Source: DATFVB01 sp963714035
GTDB taxonomy: Bacteria > Acidobacteriota > Thermoanaerobaculia > UBA5066 > DATFVB01
DNA: 64,000 nt
Direction of reading: 5' to 3'
Assembly (NCBI GenBank): GCA_963714035.1
Contig: OY970224.1
Coordinates: 3,472,001 to 3,536,000 of the forward strand
The stretch's first letter is position 1. Each line of letters begins with the position of its first letter. Below the pieces are notes generated by a model that made no database searches, was not told the origin of the DNA, and saw nothing but the letters and a program-made list of their open reading frames with translations. Position numbers and translations under genes: made by a program. Positions 42,193 to 50,649 of the stretch are shown in pieces.

Positions 42193-42810
42193 ATGGAAGA
42201 CACGCTGCGGTCCTCGCCCTGGGACATCCGGATCGCGGTGACCCGCGAGGAGCGCGACCGGGTGTTCCGGTTCCGGTACGACAGCCACATCGCCGAATAC
42301 GGCCGCTGGCCGACGGGGGGCAGCCGCGAACGGAAGATCCTTCGGGAAGTCGCCGACGAGGGGGCAACGCTGCTGTGGGTCGAGTGGGAGCGGCGGATCG
42401 CCGCCGCGCTGCGGCTCCAGTTCGGCCCCATTCCGCCGGACCTTCGCGTCGGTCTCCAGGCGTCGCGCTTCCGACCGCTCTCGCGCGAGCTCGCGGTGGC
42501 GGATCAGATCAACGTCGCCAGGGCTCTGCGCCGAACGACGCTGTTCGCTCATCTCATCCACCGGACGGAAATCGTCGCGAAGATCGGCGGCGCGGCCCTT
42601 CTCTTATGCCACGCCGGAGAAGACCAGGCGCATTTCTTCACGGCGCTCGGATTCCAGTTCTATGCACCGGCTTTTCCGCTCGTCGAGCTCGGGATGCGGT
42701 ATCCGCTCGTCAAGGCCGTCGGCGGGCAGGCGGCAGCCGATTGGCTCGCCGCCGAGCTCCCGGAGTCGTCCTCGCCGGGCGAAGACGAGCGGTCGCTCCG
42801 CCGGTCCTGA
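42193..42810 (+). CDS. N-acyltransferase-like protein (FeeM / GNAT type)
   Basis: A protein of 205 residues. The first part IRIAVTREERDRVFRFRYDS resembles the start of FeeM-like and autoinducer-synthase-like acyltransferases. Later parts are AALRLQFGP, a beta strand before the acyl-binding site, and GAALLLCHAGEDQAHFFTAL then GFQFY, like the GNAT end. It could join an acyl chain to an amine, but the substrate is not predictable. RBS GGAGG lies before ATG 42193. The GGDEF-EAL gene starts 1 bp after its stop, so the two form an operon and the product may feed a signalling pathway. Confidence 0.65.
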   Translation: MEDTLRSSPWDIRIAVTREERDRVFRFRYDSHIAEYGRWPTGGSRERKILREVADEGATLLWVEWERRIAAALRLQFGPIPPDLRVGLQASRFRPLSRELAVADQINVARALRRTTLFAHLIHRTEIVAKIGGAALLLCHAGEDQAHFFTALGFQFYAPAFPLVELGMRYPLVKAVGGQAAADWLAAELPESSSPGEDERSLRRS

Positions 42811-42811
42811 G

Positions 42812-44164
42812 ATGGCGATGGTCGAGGACCGGGATTCCGACGCCGAGCACCGCCCGGTCACGATCGACGAGGCGCGCGCGAGGATTCACCATCTCGCCTA
42901 CCACGACGCTCTGACCGGCCTCGCCAACCGTCTCCTCTTCCAGGATCGCCTCGAGATCGCCCTCGCGCGGGGCCGCCGCCGCGGCGACCTCGTCGGCGTG
43001 CTGTTCCTGGATCTCGACGGGTTCAAGAGGATCAACGACCGCGAAGGGCACGGCGCGGGAGACCTTCTCCTGCGCGAGGTGGCCGCCCGACTCTCCGGTC
43101 TCGTCCGGGAAGGCGACACCGTGGCGCGCATGGGAGGGGACGAGTTCGTCATCCTCGTTTCCGACATCGTGCGTGCCGGCGACGTCCTGCCGATCGCGGA
43201 AAAGATCCTGTCGGGCATCCGCGTTCCGTTCACCGTCGACGCCCGGGAGCTCTTCGTCACCGGCAGCATCGGCATCGCCCTGGGGCCGGCGGACGGGATC
43301 GACGGCGATGTGCTGGTGCGGAACGCGGACATCGCGATGTACCGCGCGAAGGAGCAGGGAAGGGATCGGTGCGAGCTCTTCACGCCGGCGCTCTCCGCCC
43401 GGGCGGCGACCCGAAAAGAAATGGAATCGGAGCTGCGACGCGTCGTCGATCGCGGAGAGATTGCCCTCGCGTTCCAGCCCGTGGTCGACGTCGCGACGGG
43501 GCAGATCGCCGGCGTCGAAGCGCTCGCGCGCTGGGGAATCGGCGGCCGGGTCGCGCCCGCGGAGTTTATTCCCCTCGCGGAGGAGACCGGGTTGATCGCT
43601 CCTCTCGGCCGCGGCATCCTGCGTCAGGCGTGCCTCCGGGCGGCGCGCTGGCGCGTTCCCGGCGGCCGCCGCCCGCGCCTTTCCGTCAACGTTTCGCCCG
43701 CGCAGCTCCGGAATCCCGCCTTCGTTCCGGAAGTCGCTTCGATTCTCGAAGAAACCCAGTTCCCCGCGGCCGCGCTGCTCCTCGAGATTTCGGAACGAGC
43801 GACCTCCGAACGTCTCGCGGGATGCCTCGAGGCGATGCGGGAGATCCACCGGCTCGGCATCGGCGTCGCCCTCGACGACTTCGGCGGCGGGGGGTCGTCG
43901 CTCGAGGCGCTGAGACGGTTCGAGTTCGACGTGGTGAAGATCGATCCTTCCCTGCTGCGCGACGTTCCCCGGGAGCCGAGGGACGCTTCGATCGCCCGCG
44001 CCATCATTCGCCTCGGTTTCCAGCTCGGTTTCGGGTTGATCGCCGAGGGGGTCGAGCGGTCCGAGCAGCTCGAATTCCTGCGCTATCACCGGTGTCCGCT
44101 GGCGCAGGGGCATCTCTTCGCTGCTCCGGGACCGCCCGAGATCGTGGATTCGGTGCTGGGCTGA
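42812..44164 (+). CDS. GGDEF-EAL cyclic di-GMP protein
   Basis: A protein of 450 residues without membrane spans. The GGDEF domain (about 30-190) has HHLAYHDALTGLANR, FLDLDGFKRIND and an intact MGGDEF active site. The EAL domain (about 205-445) has the substrate-binding EALARW, VNVSPAQL, EISER, LDDFGGGGSSL, KIDPSLL and AEGVE. Both halves keep catalytic residues, so it could make and break cyclic di-GMP. There is no sensory domain apart from a short N-terminus; the upstream acyltransferase-like gene may provide the input. Confidence 0.93.
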   Translation: MAMVEDRDSDAEHRPVTIDEARARIHHLAYHDALTGLANRLLFQDRLEIALARGRRRGDLVGVLFLDLDGFKRINDREGHGAGDLLLREVAARLSGLVREGDTVARMGGDEFVILVSDIVRAGDVLPIAEKILSGIRVPFTVDARELFVTGSIGIALGPADGIDGDVLVRNADIAMYRAKEQGRDRCELFTPALSARAATRKEMESELRRVVDRGEIALAFQPVVDVATGQIAGVEALARWGIGGRVAPAEFIPLAEETGLIAPLGRGILRQACLRAARWRVPGGRRPRLSVNVSPAQLRNPAFVPEVASILEETQFPAAALLLEISERATSERLAGCLEAMREIHRLGIGVALDDFGGGGSSLEALRRFEFDVVKIDPSLLRDVPREPRDASIARAIIRLGFQLGFGLIAEGVERSEQLEFLRYHRCPLAQGHLFAAPGPPEIVDSVLG

Positions 44165-44220
44165 CGGGGCGAAGGCCGCCGACGGTCCTCCCGGCCGTCC
44201 TGCTCTGATAGCCTCTTGCG

Positions 44221-45144
44221 ATCGTTCCCGAGAGTCGCCGCCCGGTCGCCGCCGAACAGGTCGAGGCCTTTCGCCGAGACGGATATCTCACGCCGCTGCC
44301 CGTTCTCGACGGTTCGGAAGCGGATTCGGCGCGGGCGAACCTCGACGACCTGATGCGGCGGACCGGCGGGCTCGCCGATCCGGGCGCCCGTCACAAGCCG
44401 CACCTCTACGCGAAGTGGGTCGCCGACCTCGTCCGCCACGACCGCGTGCTCGACGCCGTCGAAGGGATTCTCGGCCCCGACCTCCTCGTCTGGCGCTCGG
44501 TCTTCTTCGTGAAGGCGCCCCGCGACCCGGGATACGTCGCCTGGCACCAGGACGGCGCGTACTGGGGCCTCGATTCGGACGCCGTCGTGACCGCGTGGAT
44601 CGCCCTCACGGCGAGCACCGCCGGGAACGGATGCCTGCGAGTCGTCCCGGGGTCGCATCTCCGATCCGCGCCGTCGCATGACGTCCGGGGGGCGCGGAAC
44701 AACGTTCTCGTGCGCGGGCAGGCGGCCGAGGTGGACGAACGCGAGGCGCGCAGTGTCGAGCTGCGCCCGGGGGAGATGTCGCTGCATCACGTCCGCATGC
44801 TCCACGGCTCCGGCCCGAACCCATCGGACGAGCCTCGCGTGGGGCTCGCCGTTCGCTACGCGGCGACCCGGGTCCGCCAGAGCGGCGGGCGGCGATCGGC
44901 CACGCTCGTCCGCGGCACGGATTCCTTCGGGAACTTCGACCTCGAGCCGGAGCCGCGGTGTGACGACGATCCGGCGGCTCTCGCCTGGCATCGCCGGTCG
45001 CGGCGGCTCTATGCGGCCGAGCTGGCGCGTTCGAGCCTCCGCTCGCCCGCGGGGCTGTGGAGCGCGGCCCGGCTCCTCGTCCAGCCCGCCCGGCTCTGGC
45101 GCGGGGTGCGCGCGATGTGGAAGAGTCCCGCCGGCCGGCCCTGA
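44221..45144 (+). CDS. Phytanoyl-CoA dioxygenase (PhyH) family protein, unusual start
   Basis: About 308 residues. The PhyH fold is shown by VEAFRRDGYLTPLPVL at the start, the iron ligands in WHQDGAYWGLDSD (His-x-Asp) and LHHVRMLHGSGPNPSDEPR (distal His), and TASTAGNGCLRVVPGSH. These enzymes use Fe(II) and 2-oxoglutarate to hydroxylate a substrate. The in-frame ATG at 44353 would cut off the conserved FRRDGYL region, and no ATG, GTG or TTG exists between that region and the in-frame stop at 44209. The true start is therefore non-canonical (perhaps ATC 44221) or the sequence has an error. Confidence 0.75.
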   Translation: MVPESRRPVAAEQVEAFRRDGYLTPLPVLDGSEADSARANLDDLMRRTGGLADPGARHKPHLYAKWVADLVRHDRVLDAVEGILGPDLLVWRSVFFVKAPRDPGYVAWHQDGAYWGLDSDAVVTAWIALTASTAGNGCLRVVPGSHLRSAPSHDVRGARNNVLVRGQAAEVDEREARSVELRPGEMSLHHVRMLHGSGPNPSDEPRVGLAVRYAATRVRQSGGRRSATLVRGTDSFGNFDLEPEPRCDDDPAALAWHRRSRRLYAAELARSSLRSPAGLWSAARLLVQPARLWRGVRAMWKSPAGRP

Positions 45145-45159
45145 GCTCGCCCGGAGCGC

Positions 45160-46605
45160 TCAGCGGGCTTTTCTTCCGCAGGCTTTCTGGAACCCGAGCG
45201 CGCAGGCGCGCTTGAAAGATTCCGCGGCCTTCGTCCGGTCCGCCGAAACGCCGTTGCCCTTCTCGTAGGCGATGCCGAGATCGAAACAGCCTTCTCCGTC
45301 GCCGGCCCGGCAGGCCTTGTCGAGGAAGGACGCCGCCCGGGCCGGATCGTGCTCTCCGGCCGACCCGGCGGTCACGATCGCGGCGGCGTTGAAACAGCCG
45401 AAGGAGTCGCCTCGATCGCATCCGAGCGTCGAGAGCTCCAGCGCCTTCGCCGGGTCGCTGTCGAGAAACTGGGCGCCGAGGAGCGAGCACGCCCGCGAGC
45501 GGTTCCGGTCGGCCTCGACGTCGTCCCGATCCATCGGCCGCTCGCAGGCATCGCGGAAAATCGTCTCGGCCCGCGCGGGATCCTTCGCGACGCCGATTCC
45601 GTCCCGGTAAGCGCGGCCGAGATTGACGCAGCCGGTCAGGTTCGACGGCTGGCAGCGGCTGCCGTCGCAGCCCCGCCGGTAGAGCTCCGACGCGCGGGCG
45701 GCGTCGCGCGCCAACCCGCGCCCGTTCTCGTAGAGGAAGCCGAGGTTCGTGCAGGCCGCGGCGCTTCCGCCGTCGCACCCTTCCTCGTATCGGGCGGCTG
45801 CCGTGCGGAGGCTTCGCGCGACGCCGCGGCCCTCTTCCGCCATCAGGCCGACGTTGTAGCAGGCGAGCGCGTCGCCGAGATCGCATCCCTGGACGTAGAG
45901 CTGAACCGCGAGATGGTCGTTTCGCGCGACGATCGTTCCCGTGGCGTAGAGGAACCCTTTGTGCGTGCAGCCGGCGCCGCTCTCGAGCGCGCAGGCGCGC
46001 TCGAGCAGACCGACCGGCTTGTCGGACTTGTCTCCCGCGCGGACGAGAGCGATTCCCAGGTCGGCGCACGCGTCGGCCGATCCCTTTGCGCACGCATCTT
46101 CGAGAAGCGACGCCGCACGTTCGCGGTCGGCCGCCTCCGCGATCTTCGCCCGTCGATAGCATCCCGCCGGTGAGCCCTGCCGGCAGCACTCGTCGAAAAA
46201 GGCGTTCCGTTCGACCGGCGCCACACTCGCCTCGATCGTCTTACCACCGCGGCTGACGACGACGTGGACCGCCTCCATCGGGCGATCGGCGGACGCCGCG
46301 TCGAAGTCGCAGGCGTTCCCGATTGAGGTATCGCCGATTTTCTCGACGACGTCGTCGCGGCGGATTCCAGCGAGCGCGGCCGGTCCTCCGGGAAAAACCT
46401 CGACGACCAGCGCCCCGCGGAGACTCTGCGCGAGCGAGAGCCGCTTGCGGTCCGCCCGCGAGATCGAGCGTGCCTCGATCGCGAGCGTTCCGCGCGAAGA
46501 GGATGGCCGGCCGGCCGGCGGCGCCGAAGGGCCCGAGGACGAGCAGGCGGCGCCGAGAAGCGCCGCTGCGATGAGGATCGGAAGAAGGAATCGTCGGTGT
46601 GCCAT
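45160..46605 (-). CDS. Lipoprotein with PDZ domain and Sel1-like repeats
   Basis: A protein of 481 residues. The lipobox LLGAAC places Cys21 as the lipid-modified residue. A PDZ-like domain (GALVVEVFPGGPAALAGIRR then DDVVEKIGD) spans about 60-130. Nine or so Sel1-type helical repeats follow, each with a pair of cysteines (GCDLGDALACYNVGLM, GCDRGDSFGCFNAAAI). Cysteines at these positions form disulfides in Helicobacter Hcp proteins. It should be an outer-membrane or periplasmic scaffold. It is divergent from the lysine-rich protein gene, with a strong dyad between. Confidence 0.9.
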   Translation of the reverse strand: MAHRRFLLPILIAAALLGAACSSSGPSAPPAGRPSSSRGTLAIEARSISRADRKRLSLAQSLRGALVVEVFPGGPAALAGIRRDDVVEKIGDTSIGNACDFDAASADRPMEAVHVVVSRGGKTIEASVAPVERNAFFDECCRQGSPAGCYRRAKIAEAADRERAASLLEDACAKGSADACADLGIALVRAGDKSDKPVGLLERACALESGAGCTHKGFLYATGTIVARNDHLAVQLYVQGCDLGDALACYNVGLMAEEGRGVARSLRTAAARYEEGCDGGSAAACTNLGFLYENGRGLARDAARASELYRRGCDGSRCQPSNLTGCVNLGRAYRDGIGVAKDPARAETIFRDACERPMDRDDVEADRNRSRACSLLGAQFLDSDPAKALELSTLGCDRGDSFGCFNAAAIVTAGSAGEHDPARAASFLDKACRAGDGEGCFDLGIAYEKGNGVSADRTKAAESFKRACALGFQKACGRKAR

Positions 46606-46637
46606 TGGTGGATGATTCTAGTGCGGGCGCGGAAATA

Positions 46638-46670
46638 GAGACGTCGTATGGCGCGCCGACGTCTCGAGAC
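46638..46670. promoter_or_regulatory. Dyad operator between divergent genes
   Basis: A perfect inverted repeat GAGACGTCG (46638-46646) and its complement (46657-46665), 10 bp apart, lies in the 140-bp spacer between the Sel1 lipoprotein and the lysine-rich protein genes. A second perfect palindrome GTCTCGAGAC (46661-46670) overlaps its right arm. Half-site centres are 19 bp apart, two helical turns, as expected for a dimeric repressor. The binding protein is unknown. Confidence 0.5.
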
Positions 46671-46745
46671 TTCCGAACCGGGAAACCCTCGTCCGGAAGG
46701 CAGGGCAGGGCAGACGTCCGAGGGCCCCGGATGTAGACTCTTCTC

Positions 46746-47294
46746 ATGGTCGCGAAGAAAAAACCCTCAGGAAAACGAACCCGGAAGACGCCGGGCGCCA
46801 CGCGCCGAAAGGCGGCAAGGCCCGCGGCAAAGCGTTCGGCCGTCAAGAGAAAACCGTCGAAGAAAAAGGCGAAAGCGCCGCCGTCGCGGGCGAAGGGAAA
46901 GTCCCGAAAGGCGGCGCCGAAGAAAGCCGGGAAGACCGCCGCGCGGAAACCCGCCCGGCGCACCGCTCGAAAGCCGGCGCCTGCGCGCCGGGGCAGGCCG
47001 GCTCCGAAGCGCGAACCCGGAGAAGAGCGGTCCGCGGATTACTCGGTCTTCCCTCCGCCGAGCGACCGCGGCCTCGGCCTCGAGTCGGGCGGCCAGTCGG
47101 GCGACACCGAAGGACTCTCCCGGGCGGAAGAGGCGGCTTCGGAAAGCGTCGAGGAGCTCGTCGAGGAAGGTCAGGCCTTCGAGGCGGGCATCGTGAGCGG
47201 CGTCGAGAACGCCGACGACGCGGACGTCAGCGAGGTCGTCACGCGCCAGGTTCCCGAGGACGACGTCCCGCAGGAGTACCTGGACGAGGACTGA
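46746..47294 (+). CDS. Lysine-rich histone-like protein with acidic C-terminus
   Basis: A protein of 182 residues of two contrasting halves. Residues 1-90 are almost all Lys, Arg, Ala and Pro (KKKPSGKRTRKTPGATRRKA and ARKPARRTARKPAPARRG), like histone H1-type bacterial proteins, and should bind DNA or RNA. Residues 95-182 are acidic, with GLSRAEEAASESVEELVEEG and VTRQVPEDDVPQEYLDED, a pattern seen in other uncharacterised bacterial proteins. The basic part may be a tail added to that conserved acidic module. No catalytic motif. It starts at ATG 46746. Confidence 0.75.
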   Translation: MVAKKKPSGKRTRKTPGATRRKAARPAAKRSAVKRKPSKKKAKAPPSRAKGKSRKAAPKKAGKTAARKPARRTARKPAPARRGRPAPKREPGEERSADYSVFPPPSDRGLGLESGGQSGDTEGLSRAEEAASESVEELVEEGQAFEAGIVSGVENADDADVSEVVTRQVPEDDVPQEYLDED

Positions 47295-47312
47295 GCGGGA
47301 GCCTGTTCCGCC

Positions 47313-47591
47313 TCAGAGGTCGATTTCGATCCAGTCCCCGGCATCCTCGAGCGTCTCGGCGCGGGAGATCGCATCCTCGATCGCGTGATCGGGCACGCCG
47401 CAGCGCTCGAGCCGCTCGGCCAGGTGGGAGATCGTGCAGAAGACGGATTTTTCCTCGTCGTGCCGCCGCACGCGGAACGACGGGACCCGGCTGATGATCG
47501 CGGTTCCCATCGGTCCCGACATCTGGACGGCCGGCTCGCGGACGATGCGGACGCACGGCTTCTGCGGCTCCTCGAATTCGGAATCGGTCAC
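47313..47591 (-). CDS. Small hypothetical protein, 92 residues
   Basis: The product begins MTDSEFEEPQKPCVRIVREP and ends EDAGDWIEIDL. RBS GGAGG lies 4 bp before GTG 47591; an ATG at 47615 has a weaker site. A VRRHDEEKSVFCTISHLAER segment and a hydrophilic end suggest a small soluble alpha-beta protein. No family is recognised. It is convergent with the lysine-rich gene, with 18 bp between the stops. Confidence 0.6.
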   Translation of the reverse strand: MTDSEFEEPQKPCVRIVREPAVQMSGPMGTAIISRVPSFRVRRHDEEKSVFCTISHLAERLERCGVPDHAIEDAISRAETLEDAGDWIEIDL

Positions 47592-47675
47592 GGTTCCTCC
47601 GATTTCCGAGATCATATCCGCCGGGACGCGGAAAACGGAGTGTGCCAGGGAAGGGTGGCGCCGCGGAGTCGGACC

Positions 47676-48245
47676 CTACTCGGGGCGCCGAACCGCTTCG
47701 AGGTCGATCGTCACCTGGACCTCGTCGCCGACGATGCCGGGATCGGCGCTGACGCCGAATTCCTTCCGGCTGAGCTTCGTCGTCGCTTCCGCGCCGCGGC
47801 GCTCGATGCCGCGGGCGTTATTGACGGAAGGAGGGGAGTCGACGTGCAGCACGACCGGTCTGGTGACGCCGTGGATCGTCAGGTCGCCCGAAACCTCGAA
47901 CGCGTTCGGTCCCGCCGGGCGCACCGACGTGGAACGGAACGTGATCGTCGGATACTTCGCGACGTCGAAGAAGGTCGCGCTCTTCAGGTCCTCGTCCCGT
48001 CCGGCCACGCGCGTGTTGATCGTCGTCACGTCGATCGTGGCCTCGATCGTCGTTTTCGAGGGGTTCTCCTCGTCGAAGACGATCCGGCCGCTCACGTTAC
48101 CGAGCTCGCCGCGAACGTTCGAGACCGCCAGATGCCGCACGCTGAACTGGGCGGCGGAGTGGTCGGAATCGATCTTCCACTCGGAGGGAGCGCCGGACGC
48201 GATTCCGGCGATGCAGAAGAGACCGAGAGCCAGGGTCAATTTCAT
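47676..48245 (-). CDS. YceI family periplasmic protein
   Basis: A protein of 189 residues. A signal peptide (LTLALGLFCIAGIASG) is followed by the YceI barrel: WKIDSDHSAAQFSVRHLAVS, the signature GRDEDLKSATFFDVAKYPTI, then DLTIHGVTRPVVL. YceI proteins form a lipocalin-like barrel that binds an isoprenoid chain in the periplasm. The length and motifs are complete. It starts at ATG 48245. No isoprenoid-quinone or cytochrome b561 gene is next to it. Confidence 0.93.
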   Translation of the reverse strand: MKLTLALGLFCIAGIASGAPSEWKIDSDHSAAQFSVRHLAVSNVRGELGNVSGRIVFDEENPSKTTIEATIDVTTINTRVAGRDEDLKSATFFDVAKYPTITFRSTSVRPAGPNAFEVSGDLTIHGVTRPVVLHVDSPPSVNNARGIERRGAEATTKLSRKEFGVSADPGIVGDEVQVTIDLEAVRRPE

Positions 48246-48377
48246 GGCTGCTCCTTCACGCTTCGACCGTAACGGAAACGGAAGGGGTTTCGCGGAAATT
48301 TCATCAAGCCCTGACGCGAACCCGCGCTTTTCGCGAAGCCCCTGCGGGCGCGTCGGGCCGGGATCGGTCTGCGGCCC

Positions 48378-49928
48378 TTACGAGGACGCTCTCCGCGAGG
48401 CGCCGAACGCGACGTTGACGAAGGCTCGCCATTCGTTCTGGGTCTTCTGCGCTTCGAAGAATTGCGTGTACGTCGTTTTTCGGCTGTACCAGGAGTAGCT
48501 GCCGCCGACCCCCACCACGCCGGAGATCGGAATCCGGACCGTTGCTCGGAAGAATTCGAGGCGATTGTTCTCGGAAATCCCGTTGACCGTGTGCGCCCAG
48601 ACGATCCCGTAGCCGAAGGCGACGATCTCTCGCGCTCCGGCGTAGATCCGGGCCTCTGCCCGGGCTCCGCCTCCGGGCGCGTAGTCGTAATTGCGCCCGG
48701 TTTCCGGGTTCTCGAAATCGGTCGTCTTGATACCGGCCAGAGGAATCGCGAGGAGCGACATTTCGGTCGCGGCCGCGAGCCGGCCGAGCCGGTATTTCGA
48801 AAGGACGCCGGCGCTGAACGCCTGCGCGCCGAACACCTGCGCCTCGTTGTTCAGGTACTCGTATTCCTGGGCGAAGCCGAAGATGTGCCGGACGGGCGCC
48901 TCGGGATCGGTCAGCTCCCAGCCGCGCAGGAGTCCGCGTTCCTCGAGGCGAGAGAGCACGTTGGTGCCCGGGACGTTGAGATCGGCGCCGACCCAGAACG
49001 TGTCGAACGGCTTGTGGAGGTCCCCGGCGAACGGATCGCCGTAGAGCGCGGAGAGGGAGAGAGTGCCCTGATCCGGTTGGACCGCGCCTCCGGCGACGTG
49101 GCGGTATCCGAGGTCGGCCGAGACCGCGAAGCTCGCGGGGTACCGCTCGTCGGGATTGGCGAACTGGCGGTTCATTTCTCCGCGCGACAGCCGGCTCAGG
49201 GCCCCGATCGGGTTGACGACCGCGGCCCCGAGCTCGCGCCAGAAGCGCTCGCCTCCCGTCGCGGTGTTGTCGAGGATGATGGTCGAGAGGCGGTGCGCGA
49301 TTTCGCCGCGGGTCATTCCGCCGAGAGTCGTGTTGATCAGGTCGTTGGTCGACGGGCGCGTGTTTTCCATGCAACATTCCCAGACGAAACTTCCGGCAAG
49401 AGCGAAGAGACCGGACTCCCAGTACGTGTAGCCGTTGGAGCGCCCCGCTTCGAAGAACAGGCTGCCGTGGTAGGGGTGCGACGACTGGTTGACGTTGAAG
49501 TCGTCGTTGTCGTACCCGAACCCGGCCTTGAAGTTCTCGCTGACCGTGTGCCAGGAGATCCGGGAGAAGTCCTCGTTCAGGACGTACCGGTCGAACGCCC
49601 ATGGCCCCGCCTCGAGAAGCGCGACCTCGCCGGCGGCGGTCCAGAAATGCTTCGTCCGGGGCTTCGGCGAATCGTTCGGGCGAGGGGCGGCGGTGGGCGC
49701 GGGAGGCACGGTCTCCGTCGGGACCTGCGCGATCCATTCGCAGGGGATGTCGGTCTTGTCGGGGAAGAGCGCGAGCGTCTCGCAACCCGGGGAGAACAGG
49801 CTTCGGGCGCGGCGATCCGCCTCTTCCCCGGACGCGACCGAGCAGACGAGCAGAATCGCCGAGGCCCCCGCCAGGACGCAAGACGTCGTGCGAAGTCGAA
49901 GGCGCCGAGTCGTGCGTTTTGCGGGCAT
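48378..49928 (-). CDS. DUF3943 family outer-membrane protein
   Basis: A protein of 516 residues. A signal peptide (CVLAGASAILLVCSVASG) is followed by WHTVSENFKAGFGYDNDDF, HPYHGSLFFEAGRSNGYTYW and ESGLFALAGSFVWECCMENT, the block that defines DUF3943. The last half consists of paired strands like an outer-membrane barrel, ending NEWRAFVNVAFG. The function is unknown. ATG 49928 with RBS GGAGA is preferred over the upstream end of the frame, because it places the signal peptide correctly. It stands alone. Confidence 0.8.
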   Translation of the reverse strand: MPAKRTTRRLRLRTTSCVLAGASAILLVCSVASGEEADRRARSLFSPGCETLALFPDKTDIPCEWIAQVPTETVPPAPTAAPRPNDSPKPRTKHFWTAAGEVALLEAGPWAFDRYVLNEDFSRISWHTVSENFKAGFGYDNDDFNVNQSSHPYHGSLFFEAGRSNGYTYWESGLFALAGSFVWECCMENTRPSTNDLINTTLGGMTRGEIAHRLSTIILDNTATGGERFWRELGAAVVNPIGALSRLSRGEMNRQFANPDERYPASFAVSADLGYRHVAGGAVQPDQGTLSLSALYGDPFAGDLHKPFDTFWVGADLNVPGTNVLSRLEERGLLRGWELTDPEAPVRHIFGFAQEYEYLNNEAQVFGAQAFSAGVLSKYRLGRLAAATEMSLLAIPLAGIKTTDFENPETGRNYDYAPGGGARAEARIYAGAREIVAFGYGIVWAHTVNGISENNRLEFFRATVRIPISGVVGVGGSYSWYSRKTTYTQFFEAQKTQNEWRAFVNVAFGASRRASS

Positions 49929-50083
49929 TCGGTCTCCGGAGAGCAAGGCCGATGCCCATATGGGGAGGGGATCGGGAAAACCCTGCGCGCCCATGTGCGT
50001 GAGCGCGCAGGTCAGGAGACAGGGGATCCCCGCTTTCCCGGGGGTAGAGTTTTATACGCTCACGGCCGTGAGCGCGGCGGACT

Positions 50084-50515
50084 CTACTTGTGGTTAGCCC
50101 AGCTCTGCTGGCCCACCTTCCACTGGCCGTCTTCCTCGGCCATCTCGACCGTCCCGTAGTTCATCTCGCCATCGAGCTTTCCATTGGCCTTGAGCGTCGC
50201 CTTCTTTCCGTCGACCTTCACGTCGGTGACCGAGATGTCCGAAGGGGTCATCATCACCATGAAGGAAAGGACGTCCTTCGGCGACTTGCCCATCTGCTTG
50301 GCCTGCGCGTCCATCTGCGGGCCGGCGGCCTTCACCATGTGGCTCTTGTACGCGTCGTAGTCGCCAGCCTTCATGGCGGCGAGGAGCGCGCGATATCCCT
50401 TGACTTGAGGCGTGGCTTCGAGCTTTTTGGCGTCGGTGGTGGCGGCGGCGCCGGCGACCGAACAGAGACCGAGGACCAGAACGACGGCGAGGGCTCCGCG
50501 GAGAGTTCGTGTCAT
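50084..50515 (-). CDS. Small secreted hypothetical protein
   Basis: A protein of 143 residues. The signal peptide (LRGALAVVLVLGLCSVAGAA) is clear. The rest, with YRALLAAMKAGDYDAYKSHM, FMVMMTPSDISVTDVKVDGK and EDGQWKVGQQSW, has the shape of a small NTF2- or DUF4878-like fold that ends in a Trp-Lys-Val strand. No catalytic residues can be named. RBS GGGAGG precedes ATG 50515. A perfect palindrome CGCTCACGG-CCGTGAGCG (50057-50074) after the stop may help end transcription, though no T run follows. Confidence 0.65.
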   Translation of the reverse strand: MTRTLRGALAVVLVLGLCSVAGAAATTDAKKLEATPQVKGYRALLAAMKAGDYDAYKSHMVKAAGPQMDAQAKQMGKSPKDVLSFMVMMTPSDISVTDVKVDGKKATLKANGKLDGEMNYGTVEMAEEDGQWKVGQQSWANHK

Positions 50516-50649
50516 GGTGTCCTCCCTTTGGAGCGAATTGATATCACGGCCGGCGTCAGCCGCCGACGGGTCCGGCGGGCGACCGCCCAGGTTCCTTCGC
50601 GATTCGCATTACGATCGTTGCCGGGTTCTCTGCGCAAAACGGGGGCGAA

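Noticed and set aside
50057..50074. Perfect palindrome CGCTCACGG-CCGTGAGCG as an operator or terminator
   Set aside because: It is intergenic and downstream of the minus-strand gene but lacks a T run; evidence is too thin for a separate call.
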